A DNA stretch of 64,000 nt, from the NCBI GenBank assembly GCA_963969395.1, contig OZ017798.1, positions 26,280,173 through 26,344,172 of the forward strand, written 5' to 3'. Below the pieces are notes generated by a model. It searched no databases. It saw only the letters and a program-made list of their open reading frames with translations, and was not told the DNA's origin. Below, one piece after another: positions 1-12,059 of the stretch (the first letter of the stretch is position 1; each line of letters begins with the position of its first letter). This DNA comes from Pseudoscleropodium purum (lineage: Eukaryota; Streptophyta; Bryopsida; Hypnales; Brachytheciaceae). The translations under genes and the position numbers were made by a program.

Positions 1-865
1 ATGGAAAGCATTGGATCTTGCAATCAACATGTCTTACTTGAAGAGAGTATGAAATATGAATTTTTTTATGGCCCAAGAACAATACTAGAATGCCCGTCCG
101 GGTACACATCGATGTTGTTGCGGTGTGCCCATGCACACATCAGATTCTGACAATGAGTACGAATAGGTTGATGAAGCTAGAATGCCTCAGATGGTTGAGG
201 CACGGATTGTCAGGGCACACATTCTTTATGAAGTTGCCGTTGCCACATTCTACAAGAATGCTGCCGACAAAAATAGTTCGAGGCTTGAGAGGACAACCAC
301 CAAAGGTGTTGTATTGCCTTTTGGCTTGCAAAGTCGGTTGCATTGCTGAAATATTTGTAAGAAGAATTGGACACTAGAATTCACATTTTTTTTATTATTA
401 CTTGGTATTATACATATTGTTTACACAAATGTACAATAAAAATAGCAGAGTTCTTCATGCCTATAGCAAAAAGTATATCCTATTGCTATTTACAATATAG
501 CATACACCCAAATGCATGTATGAAGCTGCTATACTTGTAGCTCATCATATTCAATCCTTCATGTAAAAAAACCCTTCAAAAAACAAATGACATACTAGCC
601 ACCTTCTATACAATTTCTATTGCACAATGACAACGTCAACATGAAGTATACTAGAATACATACGTTAGTCAATCACTATTACAATAGGTACATCCTATAC
701 ACTAGGACATGAAGAGTTACATGGTGGCTTTTTCACATGAAATTAATTTGACCGTAACCTTCTTGCCTTCCTCGTCGAGACTTTTGTATCGACTTCGTAA
801 TTGGTAAGCACCTGTCATGAAGGGAAATAGAAGTATGTAACACTCATCGAGACTGGTCTTGCTCT
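1..865. other. AT-rich DNA without a supported gene
   Basis: Short open frames occur on both strands near 90-377, but they overlap each other, match no domain I recognise and lack flanking exon signals. The stretch lies downstream of the piggyBac-like relic on its minus strand, so part of it may be the 3' end of that element. I could not identify terminal inverted repeats or a TTAA target duplication by eye. Confidence 0.4.
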
Positions 866-3802
866 TCAATACCGTAGAGAATAGTGAGTTCTTGTGAAAC
901 AATCGCCTAGGTGAAGAGGCACCCCACCACATTGCAAGCAACTAAGATTTGTGTGGGTGGGCAAGAAACAGAAGCAGCATTTCCTACAACTTGTTGTTCA
1001 AACTAATGAGTGCACTTTTGGCTGCGCAAGTTGGAACTGTGAAATATAACCTCAACAAACCTTCCATGGCTTACAGAGTGCTTCAGCTAGGAGAAGTTGG
1101 AAGTCGATGCGTTCAATAGGCTTTTGCATGAGACGCTCACAGATGGACTTGTAAATGATGTATGCGTTAACCATAGAGGTGTTGAGCAAGAAAAAGAACT
1201 TGTGCCACCATTTGTGGCTTCAAACTTGCGTAGAGTAAGCATTGTGCATCTGATCAACGACATCGACACCTCTCATAAATTTTGTGTAGCCTTTATGCAC
1301 TGGGGATGTTGCAATGTTATACTCTTCACCACCAATTCTTCTTGGTACCGTTGGCCACACTTCACCTAGTCGAGGAAGAGGCGTGTAGAAAGACGATAAT
1401 AACAAGACAGGCTGCCTATCAACCTAAACAATGCAACATATTTCATGGCTATCATGCATGCGCCATGTAAGAGTACTACGAGGGTCATTAACAAACTATT
1501 TCTTTTGTGACAGCACTTGTGGCAGTCCAACCTTGTTGTTGTTCACTGTACTTGCGGCAAATGTCCCTAGTTTGCACAAATCCACTATAAGCTTCAGTGA
1601 AGTGAAGTAATTGTCTATAACTACGACGTGTCTGCAGCCATGAAGCCCACTCATAAGAAGCATAACAACTCCATATCCAGACTTCGCTCCCCCTCCTACC
1701 AATATAGGTACTACTTCACGTAGAGCTGCACTAATATACACAGAAAAATCATAAACATAATACGTACATGCATTCGCCAAACTCCAGACCTTGATACCCC
1801 ATTTCGTGGGTTTCTTTAGAAGGTACTATTGTATAGGACAATAGGAACCTTTGTAATTCACCATGCTTTCGTCAATGGTTACTTCTTGGTGGAAGTGCCA
1901 ATATTGGCGAAATCTAACCTTCATTTCTATCAGTAGCCAATTCAATTTTGCTAGTTTCCCATTGGCAATTCAGACAGCCTCTATATCAACAATGATGTCT
2001 TGTGCAATGTGAAGACAACGGGTAATATCCTCATAATGAGCTTGGGACATAGTGCTTGCAATAGTTTGGCAATACATAAATGGGAAGTGCCGGTTACAAT
2101 AAGCCCTCTAATTAGGCAAACGCTTGATTCCCATCATTAGCGAGAGGCCAAAGAAGGCATGTAATTCCATTGGACAAAGAGCCCACCAACAAGGACCATC
2201 CAAAGGCAAACAAGTATCCACATCAATCTCACTTGCATAATGGTTCGTCTCTTCACAAATTATTTCCAACGTCTTCTCTGTCCAGAATCACCCAAATAAA
2301 GACTCCTTCGTAGGCATCCGACGATACAATAGATTTGGCCTAGGTATTGGGCCGAAAAATCTGACGCCATCATGGCAGAAAGTAGAGTGGTTTGTACTCC
2401 AGTTGTTTTCATTGAAGGTAGCTGCAAATGCCATGGCTTCAGCAGTGGCATTGGCACGCGAAGGACACGTTGCATCAATGGGAGGAGTCCATTTTGTCGA
2501 GCCTATTGGGCCACTAGCCGGTGATGTAGGCACTGACCTCACTGGCGTTCTTGACTGATGCACACTACAACTCTGCATAATTGGCGTCTATTGTGTCCTC
2601 CTCCGTCCGTGGCGTCGAATGTAAGCCCGGGTGGCGTTGGTGGGTCTGGGGATTGACTGCTCATTTTCTCCATCATTGAAAATGGTCCCGCCAAGCACTT
2701 CGAGGTCATCAATAACATTTGGAGAACACTGCCTTAAAGGCGGGTCACCGATTTTGTAGCGGATTGTGTGTCCGCAGCGACCACTTGCAGAGGCACATTG
2801 ACAATGTGGAGAGCATGGTGTGGGTAGATGAGAAACCTCTGGAATAGAGTCAAGCAAAACAAGAAGTGTCGGCAGTGTTCCATTTCTGACCATGATTTGG
2901 TCGACGATCACATCATGAAAGAGGCCACTAAAATTGGATAAGTCTCGGGTATTTCTTTTTGCACTCATTTGCAATGATTCAAATGCTTGCGCAACGGCTA
3001 AGACTTCCAATGCATGCTCAAAATGTGTGGCAAGTGGGTCTGTTGGTATAGTAGGGGGGAAGTCAGAGTGCAGACTAAAGAAAAGATCGAAAGAGCTGTC
3101 AAAGTCAGATAGAGAGAAATTCATTGACTTGTTGTACGTGGGTTGGAGCTCCGCACTTAGATTAGCAGGGTCTGAGCACATTGGCCAATATTGACCAACA
3201 AGTGTTGCATTTGACTTGAGGGCGGTAATGGCATCCAACTTGGATATATCGATGTCGATAGTGTTCAGTGATGACTTCTAACCTTGTAAATGCCATTCTT
3301 CCATGCAACTATTCTTTTTTGTTTTGGTATCGCTCGCATCAATTGTTGTTAACATAATGGGTTTGACTAGACCGTAGGAGATTTTGAGTTGTTTGTCATC
3401 ATCAAGTAGAACCATGTACATCAACTCTAGACGATCTGATGAAATGTAGGAATGTATTGCCAGGCCAAGGATGCACTGCGCACTGTTGCTCGAAGATGGT
3501 TGACCTCGAAGTTGAGCGATAGTCTTGTTTGGTATGCATACAAGGATGGGATCGAACATGGCACATGGAGGTGTTTTCAGCAATCCTCTTATAGGTATGA
3601 AACACCCATGTAACGTCGACGACTACGACTCTTCTACATGTTGATGTTTGTTGCTAGAGGAATTTGTGTCATCTTTTCTAGAGTTGAATCCATGTTTTCT
3701 TTTGCATATTTGTGTCATTGGCATGCTTGCTTCCTCACTCCAAGCTTCGCTTCCATGAAAGCCAAGACTTTGGCTTGCCTGCATTAGAAAATTGACATAC
3801 AT
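866..3802 (-). pseudogene. piggyBac-like transposase relic with 12 in-frame stops
   Basis: About 979 codons read in one minus-strand frame from an ATG at 3802 to a TGA at 866-868, with no frameshift I can see. The piggyBac (DDE_Tnp_1_7) domain covers roughly codons 460-940. It contains FWTEKTLEIICEETNHYA, then IDESM (Asp about 644), the KPTKWGIKVWSLA block, VVVIDNYFTSLKL (Asp about 730) and FMRGVDVVDQMHNAYSTQ (Asp about 847/850). These match the three catalytic aspartates of the family. A Cys/His-rich tail (CRKCCFC, LQCGG, LGDC, RTHYS) fits the C-terminal zinc-binding domain. The first ~450 codons are not recognised. They include a basic stretch (CKRKHGFNSRKDD) and a short Cys/His cluster (HCQCASASGRCGH), and make the frame longer than a usual ~600-residue piggyBac transposase. 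Premature stops are TAG at 3623, 3278, 2588, 2108, 1826, 1496, 1424 and TGA at 2288, 1970, 1220, 1052, 998 (low coordinates). It cannot encode a functional protein by standard decoding. The true start is uncertain. Confidence 0.88.
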
Positions 3803-5900
3803 GTCTTCTGAAGAGCTCCTCGGGGACTATGAATTGTGGACCACACATCCTCGTGGTTGACCTCACGACCTCATTGTAGGAGGAAAGTCATTGATGTAGG
3901 AATGGGGAGGCCTCATTATTGTTGTTAGGCCACAATATCAATTGCAGAGTGTTGTTCATAGCTTTAGTGAAGCCATTGGGGTGTCCTTCAACACGTCTCC
4001 TTTCTAGCCAAGAATTTTGGCCACGTGATATAAAAACAAGAAGCGCAATTTGCGTGGGCAATCATTCTTCTCTAAGCCCTTTTACACTGGTCTATTCAAT
4101 AAATATTGTTTGTCTAGCAATTTCAAAATGCGTCTCATCTGACTCTGGGATGCACCTATGTCACTTGTCCACTGCTCTATAGCAAGGCGACTTATTATTA
4201 ATGCTGGAGAATTGCTTTTAGTAGGTGGCATGCTACTTGTGATTGACTTAGAGCAATGACCATGGTTCCAACAAGTAAGACTTCTACACAATAAGCTACT
4301 ATGTTGTCAAAGAGCAATGATATTGAAAGTTGTAGACATCCTTCTATCTTTTGTAGGTAACGATGTTGTAGACAATTTTGGCGGCATGGGATGCAAGGAA
4401 CTTCAACTCAAGCTAAATTACAATTTTTGCAAGGTACACTAACACTTCTCTAATGTCTATCAACTCTTGTCTTTCATTAAGAGAAAGGCAACAAGCATCT
4501 TCATGCACGGCAAAGAGACAATATTTGAATTGTCGATGCTCTCAAGATGTGACTAACTATGTTCTTAGACTCTGCAAAGGATAGCAATCCAAAGAATAAG
4601 TGCTTCAAAACTATGCGCATGTGAAAGGCTTAGTAAAGTCATAGAAATACTAGTGAATACTCGATGACATGAAAAGCCATTTTGTGATAAGCAATTTGTA
4701 CATATGAAAGTGAAGCGATCTGCAAAACTACAGAGAGAATGTGTCATGTTTAACATTGCCCATATATTTTTGAAGAGATAGGAAGTGAAATTAATTCATG
4801 GAAGCTTGCTTTTCACATTCCGACAAAAAATTTGAAGCGCTTGAAGGTAGGTGTGTAGGTTTTGTTGTAGGGATTGTTATTCATCTTTAGGCAATGGTGG
4901 TTATAAGGCAACAAGTCATAACTTCCGTCGTGGCCATGAAGCACTTCGAAGTTGTATCCCTCTATCCTATAGGCGATTGATTTCAATACTATGGCTGCCT
5001 TGCCTAGTAATTGTAGTAGGCGAATGTTAGAGTTTTGGTAATGCTCAAATAATGCGTTCTGCTTCAATGAAGGCACAATTGCTCCTTAGCTAATACAAGA
5101 GAACAACCGCCATTTGAATATTGCAACACTCAACCGCCATTTCCAGTGAAACGTACTACAATTATTATTTGAAATCAGGAATTAACACGTGTCTTCCTTA
5201 TTTATTGCCATGTCCTTTGTTTTGTTCCCCAACAAACCACTATGACCTTTGAACAAATTTTGAATGTCAAAGATGCTTTTTTCTTTCTCCAGAAGGAAGC
5301 CTGACCTTGAGCATCTTTTCCTACTGCCCTCCTCATGCTTTGGGCCTGTAGAATGGTTGTTTCAACAAATTTCTCACATTGGGCCCCTCCAAATTTTTGG
5401 GAAATCTATACAACCTGCACTACTCTTATTTTTTACTGCGTCATGCTTAGCCCAAACATGCTACTATCAACAACAAAACATGTCAAACTCGCATCGCTGG
5501 CTCCGATAAATTGGATGAATGAAATGCCATCAGTCTCCGCTGTCTGTGCCTTGCCGAATCTGTTCGTCGTTCACTTTTTGGACTTCGGCGCACTCCAGGG
5601 TTAAGAACAAGTAAGTTATTGATAAGGCACTTGGTCTCATTCATGAAGCACTTTTGCGAGCACTGCCACAAGGATTTAAGACATTATTAGGTTTTGGGTA
5701 GCACACTTTAATTCTGAAGTTGAAAGTGATGTCCTCTTTCTCGAAATCAATATAGGTCATTTAGTCCAAATTTGGAGGTAGGATGCAGGTTTGGGAATAT
5801 GAAGCATCCTGGAAGCAACTGCGTATTGGCGAACTTGTGCGGCGATTTGCAAAGCCGATTGTATGATCTCCTTGTGTTCTCTTAAATCTAGCGAACATTT
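3803..5900. other. Upstream flank of the piggyBac relic, no supported gene
   Basis: This stretch holds short open frames on both strands. A second minus-strand frame between about 4020 and 3690 reads protein-like with few stops, and could be an earlier exon or a frameshifted extension of the relic, but nothing in it is recognisable. Other short frames near 4565-5076 (-) and 5264-5604 (+) have no domain. I see no clear terminal repeats. Confidence 0.35.
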
Positions 5901-5908
5901 GGCTTAGG

Positions 5909-5971
5909 TTGTAGTCGATCTGTCAACTTACCCTAAGCCTGACCTGCTTAGATTGTAGTCGATCTGTCAAC
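5909..5971 (+). repeat. Exact 19-bp direct repeat before the F-box gene
   Basis: The sequence TTGTAGTCGATCTGTCAAC occurs at 5909-5927 and again at 5953-5971, 44 bp apart, ending 19 bp before the F-box ATG. It lies where a promoter or 5' leader would be. It could be a duplicated regulatory site or a small tandem duplication. No family assignment is possible from sequence alone. Confidence 0.75.
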
Positions 5972-5990
5972 ATTATGCTGTGAGGGCACC

Positions 5991-7199
5991 ATGGACTTGG
6001 ACGAGACGGTGTGGAGCCAGCTGCAAGTGGACCTCGTGGAGCGCGTTCTCTCTTTCCTTTCGGTCCCCGACTTGTGCAGATTCCGAGCTGTATGCAAGAG
6101 ATGGAACGAGCTTGTGTGTAATCCCAGTTTCCACGATCTTTGTGACGAGAGCAGAGAGCGAAACGCGTTCTTGTTCGTGACGCGCTATCGTCTCGGACTC
6201 CAGGGTAAGTTGATGCGAGCATCAACAAGTTTCCTCGATGTCGATGATATGAGGTGGTATTCCCTGAAGGTGGACCAGGAGAGTCTCGGCGCGACGTTTG
6301 CGATGGACGACGGCCTCATGTGTGAGTCGCAATTTGATTTCGTAGAGTTTGTCGTCTTCGATCCATTTGCGAAGCATGCCAAGAGGAGAGTGCTTCCGAA
6401 GTCACCCGTTCCGTGCTCTCTCGCTGATGTTCGTCCTACAATCGCCATGGCTGCCGATCCAGGCAGACGCAGCTTCAAGGTGGTCGTTATCGATAACAAT
6501 GCGCGAGATCCTGCTGCAACTAGGCTGTTTGTGTATGCATCATCCGGGAATGGATGGCGGGGACTGCGAAATCCGCCCGAGGAGTTCGCGGCGGAACTTA
6601 TTTGGTCAGCCACTATCCTTCGCGAACATTTGTATCTAGTGTTTGGAAATAGGTCAAGTAACCAAGAATGCGGACAGTTTGTTATTTTGAGCTACAACCT
6701 TCTGGATGATACGTGGGCAGAGCCTATTAGAGCAAGTGTCCCGAGGAAGCGGGGACAGCCTCCGCAATTTGTTTGTAGCGGTGATCGCCTGTTTATCATG
6801 ATGGGAGTATCCAAACCTTGCAGCAACCCTAATTCGGACAGAAAGTTTGACTTGTTGCTGGAGGTGAGAGAAGTATTGATCGCGGACAACGACACTATGA
6901 CTGTGGCGCAAATTACGTTTGCGAATCTCAAGCAAATGTTTGGTGAGTTCAGTGACGACTTCCATGTTGCGTATGGAGTTCCTTGCATGAACTCCGAGGG
7001 GCTCTGCACATCCATTACGTTGGTGTCATCTTTATCAGGAAAGATTCTATCATACGACCTAGTGAGGGGATCGGTGAATGTCTTACCGGCACTCTCGTCA
7101 TCGGAGGAAGTAGGCCATGATGCCATTCCTCAGTTGTTTTGCCATGGGAAGCCTATGAAGCTCAGTTTGAGAATATTGACGTCACAAGAGTTGGGATAA
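5991..7199 (+). CDS. F-box protein, single exon
   Basis: A 402-residue uninterrupted reading frame whose ATG sits in a good plant context (CACCATGG). Residues about 9-48 form an F-box (LVERVLSFLSVPDLCRFRAV followed by CKRWNEL), the domain that binds SKP1 within SCF ubiquitin ligases. The rest should be a substrate-binding module. It has alternating hydrophobic segments with WD/GW pairs, loosely like the beta-rich C-terminal halves of F-box/kelch or F-box-associated proteins, but I see no regular kelch repeats. It is therefore most likely a substrate receptor of an SCF E3 ligase with unknown target. There are no introns, which is common for plant F-box genes of this size. It stands alone, transcribed toward the convergent alpha/beta hydrolase gene. 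The F-box call is firm; the subclass is open. Confidence 0.9.
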   Translation: MDLDETVWSQLQVDLVERVLSFLSVPDLCRFRAVCKRWNELVCNPSFHDLCDESRERNAFLFVTRYRLGLQGKLMRASTSFLDVDDMRWYSLKVDQESLGATFAMDDGLMCESQFDFVEFVVFDPFAKHAKRRVLPKSPVPCSLADVRPTIAMAADPGRRSFKVVVIDNNARDPAATRLFVYASSGNGWRGLRNPPEEFAAELIWSATILREHLYLVFGNRSSNQECGQFVILSYNLLDDTWAEPIRASVPRKRGQPPQFVCSGDRLFIMMGVSKPCSNPNSDRKFDLLLEVREVLIADNDTMTVAQITFANLKQMFGEFSDDFHVAYGVPCMNSEGLCTSITLVSSLSGKILSYDLVRGSVNVLPALSSSEEVGHDAIPQLFCHGKPMKLSLRILTSQELG

Positions 7200-8421
7200 G
7201 TTGATCTTCCTTCAAGATGGTTCAAAATGTGTGAAGAATTCAGGACTTCGATGAGTATTCTGGAGCATCATCTTGTTGCAACCAGTTGGAAAAGGTAAGT
7301 GCTCTCTGTCAGCACTCACTTGTTTCACTGTGTCTTAGCCCCACAGTGGCTAAACTAGAATAGAAAAGTGTCCTTTGGAAGTTAAGGGTTGGGTACGATA
7401 ACTGTCAATACGTATTTCTATCGTGATTCAAATTATAGGATATGATCACTTCTTTCTATTGGTACATTTTTGTACCTCCTCTGAAGCGTCATAATTGATT
7501 TATTTCAACTCCTGTAGATATGGTCAAAGCCACTCTTGCCCTTTTGGGGCATTGCATTTAGAGGTTCGAGGGTAGAAGCCCATGTGTGTAGCCCATTTGA
7601 AAACTTGGGTATAGCATTCTGTTGTGGGCTGACCTCAATGTTACAACCAAGCAGACACTACTGTACACTCGTGAGACATTTTCCACTATAATGATCCTGT
7701 TCCTATTATCCATTTGATCATGCCTTTGAAATTCAGAGTCTGAATGCTGGTCGTCTTTTGAATTTAGTTAGACAAGCTGGCATGGTTCTGAAAATTGTAG
7801 CCTTCGGGTGAGACTAGGGGTCACGACCAACGTTATGTAATGTAGTCCTACATTCACCACACCGAATAAGTGAGGACACTCAAGAATGTTCTGCACCGAA
7901 TTTCTCATTGTAAACGACTGCACTAATTGGTAAGCGTGCAACACAGTAATAATAAATTTCACGGGTACATATATACCTTTCCAGTACAACAATTTTCGAG
8001 TGTGTGGAATGCACACAATCCCGACAATTTGTCAAGGAAGAAAACAAAAACATGGGACAGACTTCTGCTCAGAAATGATACAATACACTTTGCCTTTGCA
8101 TTAAAATATGGCTGTATCTGGCATTGTTCTGCACCTATATGGTAGGCATGCCAACGACCGTGTAGCACCCCTTTACCGTACATTAACCGCGTACTTTGCC
8201 TAGCGAGTCACATCGGTTCCATAATATTCACATCATCTCAACGTAACCTAAATGTGGGAGCAAATCACTCTTAGCTATTATTTATTCCTTGTACAAATAG
8301 ATTAAATCAAAATGAAATAGTAAAAGAATTACTCCGGAGTATAAATTTTAAGGAGAATACAACATGTGTAAACTCAATGTAAGTCATAATGTTACAAATT
8401 GTTTAGAAATTAATCTCTTAG
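7200..8421. other. Intergenic space between convergent genes
   Basis: This is the region between the stops of the F-box gene (+) and the alpha/beta hydrolase gene (-). It should hold both 3' UTRs and polyadenylation sites. Short open frames on both strands near 7768-8183 overlap one another and have no recognisable domain. Confidence 0.5.
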
Positions 8422-11400
8422 TTACACTGAGTTTGCGAAGTCGAGCAACGCCCTGTTCGCTTGTTCAGGAACCTCATCGTGGGGACAGTGTCCAGCTTGA
8501 AGGCGCACCATGGTGGCTTTCGGGTACAGTTCCTTGAGTTGATCACACTTTGAAGGCCCCATCCAAGGATCAAGATCACCCCATAGCAGAAGCATTGGGC
8601 AGGAAAGCTGGCTCACAAGCTTGTTGATTGTCTGATTCGATCGCTTGAATAAAACTTGCGTCATAAGCCTACATGTAAATTGTTAAATGTCAATAATTTG
8701 ATATCAAATTCTAACATCTGGCACATTACTTTTTTGAACCAGGCTACAGTGATCCCTTCTACAATGTTCTTGAAAGTAGGAAGAATCATTTTGATTATAA
8801 GGTAACTGCAGATAGTTGCAAACCGTTTTCAAAACTGACCCCTATAAATCTCACCTAAAATGTACAGAACCTATTCACGAGAGGCAATATTCGATACACG
8901 TAGTTTCAGTGCTTAAAAATTCAAAAGTTTTTGCATATGATGTCCAAAGAATGCATGCCAAGAAAATCTACAATCCCCTTCTGACTCCCAACAAGACCCG
9001 AAAAAATCATAGACATTTTAACAATAGGAATGGGAATCATGCTCAAAAACTTATATGGAAGATTTTAGGTGCAGTTACCCCAGCATCACTAGAGCCCATT
9101 AAATTCAAGAATTCCTACCCTACTCTTCTGGCTGACATTGATGACTTAACGACAGAAAAGGACCAGTCAAGGACTTCCAGAATATTATGCAAGTTGAAGT
9201 CTGGAGATTCATATAGGAGATTCCATGGAATGACGAACATTAGGTTTCAAAACAGTACCTATAATAGACCTCCCCAGCATTTGGGTCGGATGTCGGTTGC
9301 ACAATCGACTGCACTAGATAATCATCCACATTTGTTTGATCTTTGTATACCTGTGCGTCAAAGCCTAGTGTTAATACAACAGTACTGGGAACAATTCCTG
9401 CTAACATCACTTTTAAAACCTTTGAACTAGATTCACTTTGCAGACACAGCTTTTAAACCAAGTGCAAAAAATACCTTCAAAGTGGCACAAATTGTGTCTC
9501 CTACCATAAAGTACATAAACAAGCACTTGTGCACGTAGCAAGTAATATAATAAACTAAAAACTGATCAAATACTAATGTTCTGTTATGCAGAGAAGGCCG
9601 GCAAACTTACATTTTGGAGAACTGATTTAATCCGTGCGGGCTGTTTGGCTTGCCAGAAGGCGAATAGTATACTGTACTTTTGAATTACGTTCTTAATGGG
9701 AGTGATAAGATGGCGTCTCAATAGAGACTCTTGCAATTCAACAACATCCTTCTGTGGTGTCTCATCACCAAGCTTTTTTGCGGGATCAGAGCTTTCAAAT
9801 TGGCCTGAGGCATTCAATAGCACCAGTCCTGACACGAGATCGGGATAGGCAGCTGCAGTGCTCAAAACAGTGAACCCGCCAACACTGCAAATGCCAGACA
9901 ATCCATGAGTGCACCTAACAAGAGAAATTAAGTCTATTTGGTGTATGATACAGTATTTCGTGGGCACATGGTACACTGTGAACACCGTGTATTAGTATAT
10001 ACGTTGATGACCGCCATTTACTAAGCTTCGGATGCCATGTATATTAAGATACACCTATTGATGAACACTATTTACTTTGGAACTTGTGTTGGCCACTTGC
10101 TCACTGCCCACTTGTTGCTTAAGCGACCATGCATTCAAAAGCTTCTCGATGCTTGTAAGTTACATGATGCAACGATAAGAAAATTTATTCAGTCAATGAC
10201 ACGCTACTTTGGTGTTATCGGTGACACTAAATAGTATAATTAGTGCAGCATTTCAATGAGGTGCCTTTGGAGAATATTATCGTAGGGAATCCAATTGCAT
10301 GGGGTCGAAAAGTCACCCATTTACAATGCAAGTATAACCCGAACGCCAGACTTGAAAAACACTACACTCTTGTAAATTCTATAAGAACCAAACATGCTTC
10401 AATGGGATATGTATATCAGATGCAATCAACTCATGGTTCAAGGATAGTCCTGATTTGTGATTAGGACCTTATTACTTTAACAGTTCATAACTTATTCATA
10501 AAATATCCAAATAAATGCATGTTTTAGTCTATTGGAATACTCTCAAATATGGGAACAAGATCCACATCAAAAAAATTCCATTCTAATAACAGGAATCGCT
10601 CAAAGGTCCCAACAATGGGTTCCAAACCTAACAGCACTTGTTGAGATGAAGAGAGAGTAATCAATACCTGTTGCCTGCAAGAACAGCTGGCTTCCCCACC
10701 ACGTCTCTCACAAAGTCCGCTACTTGATCTCGCCACACGTCGGCGTTATAGTCTATCAATGCTTTCTCAGACCAGCCAAACCCTAGAAGGTCCATAGCAT
10801 AAACTGTATGAGTCTTGGCCAATTCTGGGATATTATATCTGCACAAAACGATATGATTCAGAACATCCCAGTTTCATTCTGGCAAATTTAATTGACAGAT
10901 GAGAAGAAGACATTCAAGAAGAACTGTCTGTCAACTAAAATGGATTGAATAAGTAATTAATTAACCCCAACCCTACCTCCAATGAAAAGCGGAAGCACCA
11001 AATCCGTGAATGAGTACAATAGGAGAGCCCTGGCCTTGCACTACATAATGCACCTTGTGGTCTCGCCATGTCCAAAAATTGTAGCCACCTTCCTTGTAAG
11101 GCAATAGTTCCAGCCCTAAAAAAAAATGAATTTCAGCACCAACACTTCAGCTTCCAACACTTGTTGCTGAGGCAGGGATACCCATAATCACAACTGATCC
11201 AAAATCGTCACCCTAAAATCTAAGACAATGGGGACAGATGCGTGTAGACGAGTAGACCACCTAAACATATATTCAAGTCTTGATATTAGTCATCTATCAA
11301 CAAAAGTTTGAACCTTCATAACTTTCGCATACCATGTCCAATGAATACAGACTTTAGTCCATTCGAACCATCATTTATTTGCTAACAAGAACATATAAAC

Positions 11401-12059
11401 TTCTCACCAGATTAATGATAGGAACTCTGCCTAAACATATATGCAGGCATAAGTTTTAGGTCATCTATCAATAAAACTTTGACCCTTGTAAGCTTACCAT
11501 ACCGTATCCAAATAATACATAATTTGGTGTTTTGGACGCCCCCCCCTTCCCCGCTTCTTCCGTTTTTAACCAACAAGAACACATCTGAATTTGAAATTTT
11601 AATAATAGCAACTACGCTCAGCGCCAAAAGAGATGCTGGTACCTTACATCTGTAATTCTTGCGAATCTGATCAACATACCTGTCGCTGGCGGTGTCTCAG
11701 CTGCAGTCGTCTCCGCCATAGCCGCAATCACCACTAACACACCGTCTCGCACAAACGCCCTCCTGTGCACCTTGAGCTCACCTAGAAAACCCCAAAATCC
11801 CCCATCCAATTGATCACACCCGCAAAAGAGACACACACACAAAAATAAATAAATAAAATAAAAATTACCAATCCTGTCCAGCAACTACGAATCGAAATTC
11901 CTTACCACTAAGCAGAGAAGTCCCAGCTGCCGCCTGAATCCTGAAGAGCCGCTTCCGAACTAGCAAGGGTCGGAGTTCTGAAACACCACTAGCCACGAAG
12001 AAATTGGTATTCGAAGTAGAATAGACGGGTGAAGCCCAAGTACTGGCAGCTTGAAGCAT
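8422..12059 (-). CDS. Chloroplast alpha/beta hydrolase, seven exons
   Basis: I joined seven exons: 12059-11906, 11781-11680, 11115-10977, 10838-10668, 9884-9611, 9350-9259 and 8668-8422. All introns are GT-AG and all phases agree, giving 1179 nt and 392 residues. The first ~75 residues are Ser/Ala/Arg-rich and lack acidic blocks, like a plastid transit peptide. The hydrolase core shows oxyanion-region HGFG (122-125), nucleophile elbow GNSVGG (Ser189, split by intron 4), acid WGDLDPW (Asp344) and catalytic AGHCPHDE (His374). Segments such as YNIPELAKTHTVYAMDLLGFGWS and NVDDYLVQSI resemble the plant plastid hydrolase subfamily of Arabidopsis At4g36530 (recalled, not searched). It is also in the wider family of pheophytinase. 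The substrate is unknown. Exon 6 (92 nt) is easy to miss because a long antisense open frame covers it. Confidence 0.93.

Noticed and set aside
717..941. 74-codon minus-strand frame at the end of the piggyBac relic
   Set aside because: It overlaps the Cys/His tail of the transposase in a different frame, and the tail ends naturally at the TGA at 866. No frameshift is needed.
6185..7126. Long antisense frames inside the F-box gene
   Set aside because: They are mirror frames of a well-supported gene and lack domains.
8816..9430. 204-codon open frame on the plus strand
   Set aside because: It lies across introns and exon 6 of the minus-strand hydrolase gene, whose splice sites and protein match are convincing. 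The frame has no recognisable domain and starts in an intron.
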